A DNA stretch of 64,000 nt from the NCBI GenBank assembly GCA_006384855.1, contig VCJN01001256.1:1-64000 (forward strand), read 5' to 3'. This DNA is from Tetraselmis striata. Its lineage: Eukaryota; Chlorophyta; Chlorodendrophyceae; Chlorodendrales; Chlorodendraceae. A model generated the notes under the pieces. It was not told the origin of the DNA. It saw only the letters and a list, made by a program, of their open reading frames with translations, and did not search any database. This document shows, piece by piece, positions 1-11,500 of this stretch. Position 1 is the first letter of the stretch. Each line of letters starts with the position of its first letter. A program made the position numbers and the translations under genes.

Positions 1-28
1 GAGAGCTTTCCGCCTCGGCCTGCGTGAT

Positions 29-118
29 GGCGCCCCGCTGCCCCAGCCGCGGCGCGTTGGCGCCCCGCTGCCCCGGCCGCGGCGCGTTGGCGCCCCGCTG
101 CCCCGGCCGCGCTAGCAA
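29..118. repeat. GC-rich tandem repeat, three 30 bp units
   Basis: Three near-identical 30 bp units beginning ggcgccccgctgcccc follow head to tail; they differ by single bases. No coding function is apparent. Confidence 0.85.
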
Positions 119-276
119 AGGAAGTGCGGTTTGTGAAATCGACGGACAGGAGTCGATTCAACTCTTATCTGCGGTTGAGAATGATATGTTATGATCGTTG
201 AATATGATTAATGAGGTATTGTCCAGGGAGCTATGGCAGCGACTTTCAAGCTGCATGAATCCAGACACGACCAGAC

Positions 277-1555
277 GCGAACCCACGTTGCTTGCCGAGG
301 TGCTCCGAGAGCCGATGCGCCCTTAAAGTCGCCGAATCTCTTCCGACGACCAACCACAAGGCGCGTCCGTTGGTGTCGGGGTTTCTTGGGTGCTTTGACG
401 CGATGATAAGTACACGACCCGCTGTCAACAGACTGTCGAGGTAGTCCATTTGCGGGAGGGGCCCTTGCGTCAAGTAGGTGCTCGGAATCTACACGCGATA
501 GATTTCCGCCTTGGAGGCCGCCAGCAGCTATAGGAGCAAATTCAGGTGATTGAACCAAGGCGACATGACAACGACAAAGGGCTCCTTGCCTAGGGCAGCG
601 TTACAAGAGCTAGGGGAGACAGTACACGGGTTTGTACACGAGAGATGCGAGCGTTCACCTACCCCCACTGCGGAGATGCGGGCAATCCCACCCTTTACGG
701 TCAATTCGATCTCTCCACCCTCCGCATCTCTTGCTCGCCAGTCGTGCCAGCGGTGGCCTCAGCCACCGCTGCTTTGACGTCCATGAAGACGTACCCGTCG
801 TCCCCAATGTGGGCCTCCGGGTTCCAATGCCGCATCTCTCGCCGCCGTCATGGTTCTCGCCGTCTCGCATACACGAACCCACGTTGCTTGCCGAGGTGCT
901 CCGAGAGCCGATGCGCCCTTGAAGTCGCCGAATCTCTTCCGACGACCAACCACAAGGCGCGTCTGTTGGTGTCGGGGTTTCTTGGGTGCTTTGACGCGAT
1001 GATAAGTACACGACCCGCCGCTTTCAACAGACTGTGGAGGTAGTTCATTTGCGGGCGGGGCCCTTGCGTCAAGTAGGTGCTCGGAATCTGCACGCGATAG
1101 ATTTCCGCCTTGGAGGCCGCCAGCAGCTATAGGAGCAAATTCAGGTGAGTGAACCAAGGCGACGTGACAACGGCAAAGGGCTCCTTGCCTAGGGCAGCGT
1201 TACAAGAGCTAGGAGCGACACTACACAGGTTGTACGCGAGAGATGCGAGCGTTTACCTGCCCCGCCCACTGCGGAGATGCGGGTAATCCCACCCTCTACC
1301 TTTAAATTCTCTCCACCCTCCGCCTCTCTTGCTCGTCAGTCGTGCCAGCGGTGGCCTCAGCCACCGCTGCTTTGACGTCCGGGAGGACGTACCCATCGTC
1401 TCCAATGTGGGCATCCGGGTTCCAGTGCTGCATCTCTCGCCGCCGCCATGGTTCTCGCTGTCTCGCATACACGAACCCACGTTGCTTGCCGAGGTGCTCC
1501 AAGAGATGCGCCCTTAAAGTCGCCGAAACTCTTCCGACAACCAACTTCAAGGCGT
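277..1555. repeat. Tandem repeat, about 597 bp unit, 2.1 copies
   Basis: The segment starting gaacccacgttgcttgccg recurs at about 279, 875 and 1473, a period of 596-598 bp. Two units are complete and the third stops near 1555. Copies differ by scattered substitutions and small indels. The period is close to 199 codons. On the minus strand each unit holds a similar open frame containing a GFVYAR...EPWRRREM...HIGDDGYV pattern, so this may be a repeated exon or protein repeat, although no family was recognised. Confidence 0.85.
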
Positions 1556-1697
1556 CGACAATTGTCACATCTCGCCCCCTCCTGACGGCAGTAAGTGGCG
1601 CGCAGCAATTGAGAAAGATGATGAGGAGCACCCCCCCCCCCTCCCCCGCCACGCCGTCGACATTGGCAGGACCCGAGCCGCAGTCCGGGTCTGCCAT
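1302..1697 (-). CDS. Unrecognised open frame in the 597 bp repeat
   Basis: A 131-residue frame whose second half reads through the third repeat unit (GKQRGFVYARQREPW, then HIGDDGYVLPDVKAAVAEA). The same reading appears in the two other units with most residues unchanged, which favours descent from a coding sequence. The N-terminal third lies outside the repeat, is glycine-rich and is probably not coding. No signal peptide, membrane segment or known motif is visible. No function is proposed. It could equally be a relic of a multicopy mobile element. Confidence 0.2.
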   Translation of the reverse strand: MADPDCGSGPANVDGVAGEGGGVLLIIFLNCCAPLTAVRRGRDVTIVDALKLVVGRVSATLRAHLLEHLGKQRGFVYARQREPWRRREMQHWNPDAHIGDDGYVLPDVKAAVAEATAGTTDEQERRRVERI

Positions 1698-2708
1698 GAC
1701 GAGGGCTTTTGCCGGGCCATTTTACCAGGGGGCGAGATTCGCATCTGCCGGTGAGCTTCTTGGACATACTCGTTGCAAATCCCCCGCAGCTCGTTGTACA
1801 CAAGCCGGTGGTCTTCAGAGGCCAAGAAGGCCCGCATGTTCACCGTGCTCTCGTCCCTGCCCCTCCCTTGTAGTCTGAGGTCATCGGGTACCGCGGATCG
1901 TGCATGAGGTGTTAGAGGTCGTTGGCAGACAAGGGCGAAAACACGAAACGGGTGGGACACGGGGCGGGTGTCACCACTCATGTCGAGATGCGCGACGGCG
2001 AGGTGCGCTTAACGCAGCCCACGGCGCCCTTATGAGAGATGCGAGCGAAGATGCGAGTCCGCGTACCGTTGAAGTCGCTCCTGGGAGACGGTCCAAAGGT
2101 GGCACACCTTGAGGCTACGGGTCAGGCTGAGGCTCGCGGCGAGGCGAAGGCTGCGAATCTCCGGCCCCATGCCATAGCGGTCCACTTCCATGTTGCCCAC
2201 CGCCCGGCTGCAGGCGCCTCATGGGCTGAGTCGTGGGTATTGGCGCCTGAGACGCCCTCCTGCCGGAACGCAAGTGCATCTGCGGAGAATCTTGCGCCAT
2301 GGGGGTCACTAGCAGTGTGTCGAGAGCCCTGCTCGTTGGGTCAAAGCCAAGTGCAGCCGCAGATGCCCCCGCCACAGGACTTTGCAAGCGGGCAGATGTG
2401 CGTTTTGCTCTACCAAGACGGTCTGCCATGCTTCTGTGCACCGAGAAGCGTTAAGATGCCTCAAAGAATACAAGCGCGAGGGAGCTTGCGAGGGGTAGAT
2501 GGGTGGGAAGCACAGTGGCGGCGTAGCATTCGAGGCCAGAAAAAACGGTTAGCGTGGAAGGGTAGCGACGCATCTCGTCAAAGGGCGGTGGACATGCGTG
2601 TAGTACATAGTGCAGGTACATTTCACTGAACAGTACCTCGTACAGTGTTGGCAAGAAAAGGGATGTGTCAAAGGCCAGTTTCGCAGTACATTCGTACAGT
2701 GTTAGGCT
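1556..2708. other. No recognisable gene
   Basis: Moderately GC-rich DNA. Minus-strand frames at 2451-2654 and 2115-2441 are in the same phase but are not recognised. A C run of about 10 lies near 1630. No known family or repeat was seen. Confidence 0.4.
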
Positions 2709-2773
2709 GGACTCAAATTTGCACCCCCCAAAAGGGGTACAATATTGAGTTAAGGGGGTGCAATTTTGAGTCC
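2709..2773. repeat. Inverted repeat (hairpin) with ggactcaaa arms
   Basis: Two 20 bp arms, ggactcaaatttgcaccccc and its complement with one mismatch, flank a 25 bp loop. A third partial copy of the arm follows at about 2765-2800 (gagtcc, then ttttgactcaa). A related pair of arms is near 41505-41560. This may be the terminus of a small non-autonomous transposon. Confidence 0.6.
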
Positions 2774-3137
2774 AAAAATGTGCCCATTTTGACTCAATAA
2801 TCGCCCTTTTTCCCGCCGCTGCGTGTGCGTTCCCGCGCCCACGAGGTACGTCTGCGGCGCCCTTTCCGCCCCTCCGAGCCTTTGCGAGTGACGAGTACCC
2901 GTCCCAATCCGAACCTGACTTGCATTGCTTGGCTTACGGCCGCATGAGCGACGGGCGGTGTGCAAGCGCGTGTTGTACCGTATGTAGACGCACGTATCTA
3001 TGTGCTGGGGGCGCTACCGGCCCCATGCGGCTACCCTGGGCACAGTCGGCCCCGCACCATGCTGCTTTAGGGCTCAGTCTGGCGGTCTGGCCCTCTGCTC
3101 CTTTCCCATATGCAGGGTGTGCACGGCAGAAGGAGGG
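2774..3137. other. Region upstream of the spliced gene
   Basis: No separate gene was seen. The plus-strand frame of exon 1 is open back to about 3000, so the true start of the downstream gene could lie further upstream or in an earlier exon. No clear TATA box was found. Confidence 0.35.
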
Positions 3138-4637
3138 ATGAGTTGGAGCTGCTGCATCTGCAACAACACGCACGAGAAAACCGTCGCCAAGACAGCGTTG
3201 CGGCCTGTTTGGGTGGGGCCAAGCCATGGCGTAAGAACGTTCAAGATCCGCGTTGGTGGGATTAAGAGCAGCACCTACTTGGTTGAGCAGCCCCCAAGGC
3301 TGACAGTCGGGCATGATATGGTAGGTGCAAGCCCTTTTTGTTTGGATAAGAGTGCAAATGTATGTATGCTACAAATATCTATGAATATACGTATTTATGA
3401 AAAATGTTCACGTGATGCGTGTCTGCATGCTGCATAGGCAACGGCGGAGAGGACGTTGTGGGCTACGTCTGCAACGCGTACCAGCGTAGACAGTGGTCCA
3501 ATCATCATACCAAGAGACCTTCTAGTGGACCCTGCAAGCAGAATATGGTCACAGTCTTGGAAGGCAAGCTGTTTACTATGCAGTATGACTTATTGAGCGC
3601 GAAAGCTGAGGCAGCAGAGCTGTCGTCAGCTTTGCTCGCGGCACAGCGCTCAGCACAGGAGGCGCAGGCTCATGCCAGTTGTAAGAGTGCCCACGCTGCT
3701 CAGCCAAAGCAGCTAGTGGTCCCGTGGCCCATCACGCTGCAGCAGTGCGCAAACTCCAGGATGCGTGCACTGAGAATAGGCAGCTTCGAGTAGCCCTGGC
3801 TAAAGTGCACATCAATCTCACCACATGTGAGGAGCGCAAAGCGGAGCTGAAGGCAAGCACTGCCATTGCCGAAAGGAGCCGCGAGGAGGCGACACGGCAG
3901 TTGGAGAACTTGCGCACAACAATGCGCCTACAATCAGCAGAGACAGCCCAACAACGCACAATCTTGCCATTCAGCTCAGCGCTGCCGAGTGGCATCAGAC
4001 CACAATGTAGAGTGGTGTCTGGCATCTATACCATCCCAAACCTCCTTGAGCTGTTGGGACTGCGAAAGACTGGCACTGGTGATCCCATTCCTAGACATTT
4101 GGTGGACACAAGCTTCCAGAAGCATCCGGCTGAACTGGGGGCAAAACGTCAGAGCTAGCTAATGGAGAGCCTCAACTATCCCATCAATGCATTGTTGGAA
4201 ACGTATCTCCAAGATCCCACTCTTAAAGATGCTTTGTTTGAGATGTACGCTGCCTGCCGGTACGTGCTGGCGGGACTGCACAATGCTGGCGCAAATGACC
4301 TTTGTGTATGCCTAATTACATTGCAGCACAGCAATTTGCTGAATTACGTGTCATTTCCGTACCATGGAATGCGCATAATCTGCGCAGACATCCTTTCGAA
4401 TGGCTATCGCGTCGAAGATGCCCATCGTCACGGACGCAGTAGAAATGTACAATCTGTCTCAGGACCCGAATGAGCGGTCCCAGATTTTATCCACGCTTTT
4501 GCGCGTGTTTGACCGCCATAGCATGAACAAACCCATTCCAGTGATTTCGTCCTGGGCAATGCAGCCGCGCATGTTCAGCCCCATGCCCGTGTTGGTCCGT
4601 GCACAAAGCGCAAATCAGCCAAGCAGGAGCGAGACAA
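3138..4637 (+). CDS. Host gene, predicted exons 1-6: Cys-rich start and coiled coil
   Basis: This is the 5' part of a spliced gene that continues at 25201. Predicted exons are 3138-3324, 3438-3680, 3713-4101, 4159-4347, 4388-4540 and 4579-4637. Each intron starts GT, ends AG, is 32-113 bp long and joins reading frames exactly. All eight exons together give 749 residues. The start ATG at 3138 is followed by a CCIC cysteine cluster. Residues about 98-235 form a heptad-rich coiled coil (LLSAKAEAAELSSALLAAQ, then ERKAELKA). Residues about 274-336 are helical and hydrophobic. Exon 6 is basic. The family is not recognised; a nuclear or transposon-derived protein is possible. The stops between open segments fall inside predicted introns, so no nonstandard code is needed. 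RNA evidence would settle the exon ends. Confidence 0.6.
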
Positions 4638-4686
4638 GTAGAAACGCTTGAAAAGGGCTTAAGATCGGCATGCTGCTGAGCAGAAA

Positions 4687-5102
4687 TGTTATACTCCATT
4701 TCCCTTTAGCCATAATGTTTTGCTATACTAGCAGGTATAACTCCCCGCAAAGGTAGTACGACTACGCATCCGCGGAGTCGCTGTATATATTAGTATTGCG
4801 GGTATAAATACTAGTAGTATAAGGCCGAAGACTGTTCTGGAATTTTCTAGAGTTCTCTGACTCAAGCCTTACGTGGCTAACACAGCAAGGGTATCCCATG
4901 ACACCCGGCTACTAACATAGCACAGGTATGACTATGACCTCGGCGGGTATAAATACCGCCTCGGACAAGTCTACTAGGTAGAATTCAGAGACAGAACTAT
5001 AACCCAGGAACCCCTGTAACCAGAAGAGATTGGCCATACTTTCTAAATCCTTCCGTTGCATCCTAAAGGGCCTAAAGAACAAGCTTAAGCTAGAGCCTAA
5101 CA
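4687..5102 (+). repeat. 5' LTR of outer gypsy element O
   Basis: 416 bp, starting TGTTATACTCC and ending CTAACA. It differs from the 3' copy by about eight substitutions and a few small indels. It carries two TATA-like sites (tataaata at about 4803 and 4949). A primer-binding site follows directly at 5103. Confidence 0.93.
4941..4962 (+). promoter_or_regulatory. TATA box within a palindrome in the O LTR
   Basis: The sequence ggcgggtataaataccgcc places a TATA box at the centre of an inverted repeat. It is preserved in the 3' LTR (about 25015-25035). It is the best candidate core promoter of the element; a second tataaata lies about 140 bp upstream. Confidence 0.5.
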
Positions 5103-5140
5103 CTTGGTTTCGGAGCTTAGACAGCGGTAAGCGACGTAAA

Positions 5141-6301
5141 GATGGCTACACCAGGAGAGACACCACCTGAGGACAGCGGAAGCTTTCCGGTAGCGGCCAC
5201 TGCCGGCGAAGCACAGCCGATTCCGCTCGAAGGAGGTCAAGAGGGCACGCAACCAACCCTCGCAAACATGATGAGCATGCTTCAATGACTAGCCGACCGA
5301 GTCGAGACTATGTCGACGGAGCAAGCGAAGATGCAAGAAGTAGCGCAAGCTACGACGGCGGCAACGGCGGAGATTCGCCGCTTGGACGAGTACGTGCGAC
5401 AAGGCTTCAGTCATTTCGACGACCGAGTGAACCGGAGCCGAGTTGTAGAGCAGCAGATGCGAGACCAGCTTCGTTCTGCCCGGACCAGCGACATGCCTGG
5501 ACTCATGCCGAGCGATGTGAAACCAGCGAAGATCGAGAAGCTATCGACTACGAATATCGACGAGCTACGGAACTGGTTTCGTCATGCACGGGGCTACCTG
5601 AAATATCACAATGTAAACCCGGAGGAACCTCGTAGCGTGTACTGGGCATCTGGCTATTTTCACGGACCTGTATCCAAGTGGTGGTACGCGCAAGTGGCGA
5701 GTACGCACGACGAAATTGGCGGCGGTTTTACCGGTATTACGCACATGGAGGCGGCACTAATCACCGAATTCTGTGGACGTACACCGGCGAAGCAAGCTCG
5801 TATCAATCTGGATCGCGCGACACAGCGGACTACAGTACAGAAGTACGCGAATTATTTCCGCGAGCAACTACTGGAGTTACCCCATCGTCACGAGGAAGAT
5901 AATGTACATGACTTCCAGCGCGGACTGAAACCCCATATTCGAAAGGAAGTTGCCCTGAAAACCCTAAGACCCTGGCAGAAGCTGTACAGGCAGCTCTGGC
6001 TGTTGAAGCTGCGGAGCGGGAGACAGATGTGCACCGCGAGATCCGTCGCGAGCGCCTGAACATCATGGACGACGATGGCGACGACGATGAGCAGTACTAC
6101 AGCAGTGCTGAGGGTGAAGCTACAGAACAAGAAGACGACCTGTTGATGGCGCGGCGATTGACCGAGGAGGAGTTTGAGAGATTTAAGAAGGAGGGACGCT
6201 GCTTTATCTGCAGGGCGAAAGGTCATGTTGCGTCCGCGTGCCCGAGCAAGAAGAAGAAGATTTCTGATTATCGACCCAGAAAGACCCGCCCGGGAAACTA
6301 A
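5141..6301 (+). CDS. gag of outer gypsy element O
   Basis: Capsid/nucleocapsid polyprotein that packages the element RNA in cytoplasmic particles. The region starts with an acidic N-terminal leader (MATPGETPPEDSG). A coiled segment follows, then a retrotransposon-gag capsid domain with a tryptophan-rich core (WASGYFHGPVSKWWYAQV) and a QKYANYFREQLLEL helix. An acidic stretch (MDDDGDDDEQYYSSAEGE) precedes one CX2CX4HX4C zinc knuckle, CFICRAKGHVASAC, near the end. It lies just downstream of the 5' LTR and primer-binding site. Broken, with about two interruptions. Assignment to Ty3/gypsy rests on the matching integrase at the other end of the element. Confidence 0.85.
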
Positions 6302-6342
6302 GACGTGAGTCGGCCGCGCGCGGCGCGCGACAGGGTAAAGGA

Positions 6343-6830
6343 GTGTCCCCTAAAACGGCTCGCGAGACTACAGAAGTACAGCCCTCGTATCCTCGAACGA
6401 CACTGAGGCCTGATTTCCTCCACAAGGATTTCAGCGACTGGATGGTACATCGCGAATTATTTCACGAGTACATGAAGAAATACGGACCCTGCGACCTGGA
6501 CGGAGCTTGCGATAATGACGGCCTGAATTCTCAAGTTTCTGGTAGTTTTTGCTGTCCGACGCGCCCATTTCAGGAACATGATCTCGGAGAATATCGGCGT
6601 ATTTGGCTAAATGCCCCGTATGACCGAATTGAAGAATTTTTGGGCCACTACCTTCGACAGAAGTTATTGCATCCGCATCTACGAGCAATTATTGTGGTCC
6701 CAAAATGGTCGTGTAAGCCGTGGTTTCGACTACTTAGAAATTTTCGTCTGGTGGATGAGTTGCCAGCGGAGACTTCTATGTTTACGTGTCCAACGAACGA
6801 TGGCATAGAAGGTGCGAGACAAGATGTTGG
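6343..6830 (+). CDS. Dam-like methyltransferase domain of element O
   Basis: About 160 residues between gag and the point where younger elements enter. They contain a DLDGACDN motif followed by WLNAPYDRIEEFL, the spacing and sequence of the D/NPPY region of phage-type N6-adenine methyltransferases, then a hydrophobic strand and PKWSCKPWFRLL. DIRS-type retroelements are known to carry a Dam-like domain after RNase H. Here a similar domain lies near the start of pol in a gypsy element. NAPY replaces the canonical NPPY, so enzymatic activity is doubtful. The element is broken at its right side by the nested insertion. Confidence 0.6.
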
Positions 6831-7357
6831 TGTGACAATAATGGCATACTCTGTACGGGTACTGTATGATCGTAGCATCATTCATGTACGAGTACCTGCT
6901 GCTGTATCGTATGTGTGAGCGCGTGTGTCACGCGCCACAATACGAGTACTGGTGGATGATGAATCATGAGATGAGTCCTACTGGTACCGGTACACTGTTC
7001 AGTAGTAGTTACGGGATAATACGCATGTGCGTACCCGTAGCGGGCATATATGTATAATGCACCTGCCTCTGTAACATCAGTTGTATACTTGTGTATAAAC
7101 TGATGTGTCAACTACATGTGCGGAGGTCTCTAAGCGACGACCTCCTGTTCGACACTTCAAGGCACGACTCTCCACGGTGACGCGCTTAGCAGTGCGCGTG
7201 CCGCTTGGTGGTGGCTAGCTGTGAGCTAGCCATACGCATAAATAGCGGCGGGTGGTGACAACGTTGTAACCATTGTTTCTTTCTCTCTCTGCTGCCTTCT
7301 GTGTGTTTACGACAGCCTTGTCTGCTTGACCTGCGTGAGGCACCCTAGACTGTCGCA
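6831..7357 (+). repeat. LTR of family G, copy 1
   Basis: 527 bp, beginning TGTGACAATAATGG and ending GACTGTCGCA. It is near-identical to the LTRs at 16049-16572 and 23091-23617 on the other strand. A TATA-like cataaatag lies at about 7236-7244. The primer-binding site ctggtttcggagc starts at 7358. Confidence 0.93.
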
Positions 7358-7438
7358 CTGGTTTCGGAGCGACTGTTGCGCTCCTTATCCTAGCTTCCAC
7401 TGCTTTATCTGCGATACCTCGACTGAGCAGTTCGACAT

Positions 7439-8581
7439 GTCCGAGTCGATGAATTCTGCTGGCAAAAGCCGAGAGCAACTGCTCAACGAGGAAAGTTCAG
7501 TCGACCTGTCGACTACTGAGGTTTGTGCAGCCGTAGTGGTCACTTATGGTAAAGGTCACTCTGTCGAACGTCAAGTGATCTTAACGACTGAGCCAAATGC
7601 TAGATCGACTCTTTTCATACCAGTCGGAAAGTCGACAGCATCTGACATTACTGTGCGCGGCACGGCTGTGCGGAAACTCCGCGAGGAAACTGGTCTGCTT
7701 GTCTCTGAGGACGACTTAGAACTGTTTGACGTTCTCATCATAGATGGCATGAAATGTTTCTTATATGCATCTAAGCTATCATCCAGAAAGATAGCCAGTG
7801 AGATGCGCACGCCTGAAATGCGCACGCCTGAAATGAGCACGCCAGAAAGGTCGCTCGCTCTAGTCATATATCGCACCTAGCTGCACCAGTAGCTGCGGTG
7901 TACTGGACTGCCGGAGCAGCTCGGTACAGTGGGACTGAAGTCGACAACTACTGCCGGACTTGCACATGCTGATCAACGACCTGCTGTGACTGCGACCTGG
8001 GAGCTCGTCGTATAGCCGTTCATGTTTCGGCTCAAGTACAAGATCCTCAACGAGAAGCTTGCATCATCTATAGCAGCATTTGCATATGCATCTGCATCTA
8101 TAGTATCATCTGCACCTGCATCTGCATCTATAGTAGCATTTGCACCTGCATTTGCATCTATAGTAGCATTTGCACCTGCATTTGCATCTATAGTTTGCAT
8201 GCAGGTAAGTTTGTTACTACAGATGACAGCAGGACGTGCTGATGGAGTGCCGGTGACTTCCGCTGAGTACGCGTCAAGAATATGTCGACATACCGGCGAT
8301 ATCTCGACAGGAGATAAGCAACGAGCCGATGACCGTCGAGTGTGCGGCGAACCTCGGCGTATCATTCGCTTGCTATCCGAGGAGAAGCACGACGGAGTCG
8401 ACGAGTCGACACGCTGTTCGGCGACCTTTGCTATGGTCTTTTAGTGGCGCCCGTTCTCTCGGTAAGTTGCCTAGGCACAAAACTGCATGAGCCAGAGAAG
8501 TATGCTAAGCATCTGGCTGCTAAAACATGCTTTAAGTGTGGTGAGGCTCACCTTCTGAAAGACTGCCCTAAGATGAAATAG
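7439..8581 (+). pseudogene. gag remnant of family G copy 1, with Nudix-like start
   Basis: The N-terminal part matches the family G gag, including the Nudix-like box (RKLREETGL). The C-terminal part matches its zinc-knuckle end (CFKCGEAHLLKDC). The middle differs from the intact copy and contains a 30 bp minisatellite. Broken. Confidence 0.8.
8071..8190. repeat. 30 bp minisatellite, four units
   Basis: Four head-to-tail 30 bp units of the form tagtagcatttgcacctgca plus tttgcatcta, lying within the gag region of family G copy 1. The array is absent from copy 2. Confidence 0.85.
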
Positions 8582-11500
8582 GGGTGCCCTTATTCTGCTG
8601 CTGACAACTCAGTAGATAGGGATGTAAGTGATGTTTGTGTTACATCATGCTGTCCAGTAACTGTCGAGTCGCATGACTGCGAAGTTACTGTTGCCGATAT
8701 GTCATTGGCACCTGAGGTATCCGCATTATTGTCTAATGCACGTCTGAATGACGATATACCTGTGACGAGTACATGTTCGAGTGACGATGTCGTCATCTCT
8801 GAGAGTAGTAACGACTATGTTGAGTCGCCTACTGATGAGAACTCGAATAGTGTACGCGAGTCTGGTACGACTTTGCCAGTAGCATGTGTAACGGGTGCTC
8901 GGAAAGTTTCGACTCATCGTCGCGTAAAGGCTCTGAGGCGTCGTATGCCTAGAAAGACTGCAGTCAGTGCCGAGTGGCGACTGGTCGATAGAGTCTTCGA
9001 TCCCTTACATGAGATGTTCCAGTTTACGCTGGAGGGCTGTGCGGATAATGAGGGTCTGGGTACCCATCGAAACTTGCCGTTCTGTTCAGAACAAGATTCG
9101 ATATTATCGCGCGACTTGTCGAATGAACGTGTGTTTATTCACCCTCCATGGCATATGACTGAGTCTATTGCGAGGCATTTTGAGCAATGCCGCAGTAGGG
9201 CTAAAAACATACTGTAGGAGTGTTTGTATTGCCTGCATTTGATAGATTCAGTGCTTTGACAAAGCATTGGAAACTATTGCAGCAATACCCGGCAAAGACA
9301 CCTTTGTTCACCAGGTGGTCTCATAAAAAATGCCACAGTCCAGGAAGATGTTAGACCGCCAAAGTATGGGGTTAACATTTGGTTAGTTGATGCTAACTGT
9401 GCTTTTCCTGATGACTTTGTACCTAAAACTGTCACAAGTCCAAATGTGAGTTTTAACGTGGACTCTGCAAAAGTTGCGGATTCTAGCGTTGGTATTGGTG
9501 AACGTGCATCTGAGTCTATAAATGAGTGTGATGCTGTCAATGTGACTGATCCATCATTTGGAGTATGCAAAGGCAAAGTTTGCCTCAGATTGCTTCTTTG
9601 ACTCGTTGGGATGACCCCAGGCCATTGTTGAAAGTTAATGTGACAATTAACGATGACGCCGTTGTGGATGCACTGGTTGATAATGCGGCATCTTTAGATT
9701 TTATATCTGAGGACTTTGTGCGCAGAAACAACTTGCAGATACAAAAGTTGAAAGTCAGAACACCTGTCCGTTTGGCTAATGGTCAACGTGTCTCATGTTA
9801 CCATACAACTGTTGTGTCTCTGTCTGTTGGAGGACATGTATTTGAGAATCGAGTATTTTATATACTGCGTGAGCTCAAAGTCTCCGACATTGTATTGGGT
9901 TTAACTTGGCTTGATGAAGCGCAAGTTACCATTAAGTATGGTACGGAACGTATCATGACTTTAATGGATGGAACCCATGTACCTGTTGTAATAGTGGGTC
10001 GTACTCCTGCATGTAGCATGATTACTTCCACTAGGGTACAAAAGTTGATGCGCAAAACTGCTCGTGCGTCTAAGCATAATTCTTTGACTGAATTCTATGT
10101 CGTTGAAATGTCGGTTATAAAGGATGATCCTGACCTGCATTTAGACAATGCTATGACACCAGAGCAAAAGGATGCTATTCGTCATTTGTTGTATGACGAG
10201 TTTCCTGAAATTTTGCGTCCAGTCAACAGGCCGCCTGTTCATCGGCCATGGGATCACAAAAATGAGTTAACTGGCAAAATGAAACGCCAAAGACTTAATC
10301 GTTTGTCTCCCGCTGAACGTGCTGAATTGGATCGCCAACTCAAAGATGCGATTGCCGCTGGACTTGTTCGTCCTAGTCAATCTGAGTTTGGTTCGCCTAT
10401 TCTTTTTGTTAAGAAGGCAGATGGATCCCTTCGGTTGTGTGTCGATTTTCGTGGGCTGAACGAGGTCACTCGAAAGGATATGTATCCTTTGCCGCGAATT
10501 GATGAAACGTTGGATTCTCTCCGCAATGCCCGTTGCTATACCCATCTGGATTTAGCATCAGGTTATTGGCAGGTTGCCATTGCAGAGGAGGACATCCACA
10601 AGACAGCGTTTCAGACACCTGATGGTCTATGGGAGTGGACTGCAATGCCATTTGGTTTGTGCAATGCCCCAGCCACTTTCCAGCGCATGATGAATGACAT
10701 CTTGAGACCATTTTTGCGTGACTTTGTGGTGGTGTATCTGGATGATATATGTATATATTCAGATAATTATGATAACCACATAAAGCACCTTCGTTTAGTT
10801 TTTGAGAAACTGAATGAATATAATCTGAGGTTGCAATTAAAGAAATGTTTCTTTGGCATGCAATCTATGGATTATTTGGGGTATACCGTCGCTGATGGTA
10901 AGTTGTCTGTTTCAGAGGCCAAAGTAGCTGCAGTTAGGGATTGGCCTGTCCCTAAAACTCAGAGTGAAATCAGAAGTTTTGTACAATTCTGCAATTTCTA
11001 CTCTAAGTTTATTCATCATTTCAGTGATTTAACTGCACCATTGACTGACTTATTGCATAAGTCTAAACCGGTTCATGTTGACTGGTCACCGGCGTGTCAG
11101 GAAGCCTTTGAGACCCTTCGTCTGCGACTGATTTCCGCTCCGTGTCTTTCCATTCCTTCCATGGGGGCGGATGCGACGTTCACCGTAGCGACAGATGCGT
11201 CCAACGTAGGGCTTGCTGCAGTGCTACTGCAGGACCAAGGAGGAGGTCCTCAACCAGTGAGTTACTGGGCGCGAAAGCTGAATGCAGCTGAGCGTGGTAA
11301 TACCTACAGTGCTTATGATTTGGAAGCTTTGGCTGTCTGTGAATCAATTAAGCACTGGCGTTGCTACCTTGAAGGGTGCTGTCGATTCCTTGTTGTCTCA
11401 GATCATGACACCCTGCGTCATCTGCTCAGGCAACCGGCAGAAAGGTTGAACCGGCGACAAGTGTGCTATGTACGCGACTTGCAGCCGTTTGTTGGGTCCA

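Noticed and set aside
3682-4158. In-frame TAA/TAG in the coiled-coil gene suggesting that these codons are read as glutamine.
   Set aside because: Each stop falls inside a short GT-AG segment whose removal restores phase exactly, and the long retroelement frames use TAA/TAG only as terminators.
8071-8190. Regular 30 bp units as a possible CRISPR array.
   Set aside because: Units are directly adjacent with no unique spacers, and the setting is a eukaryotic retroelement.
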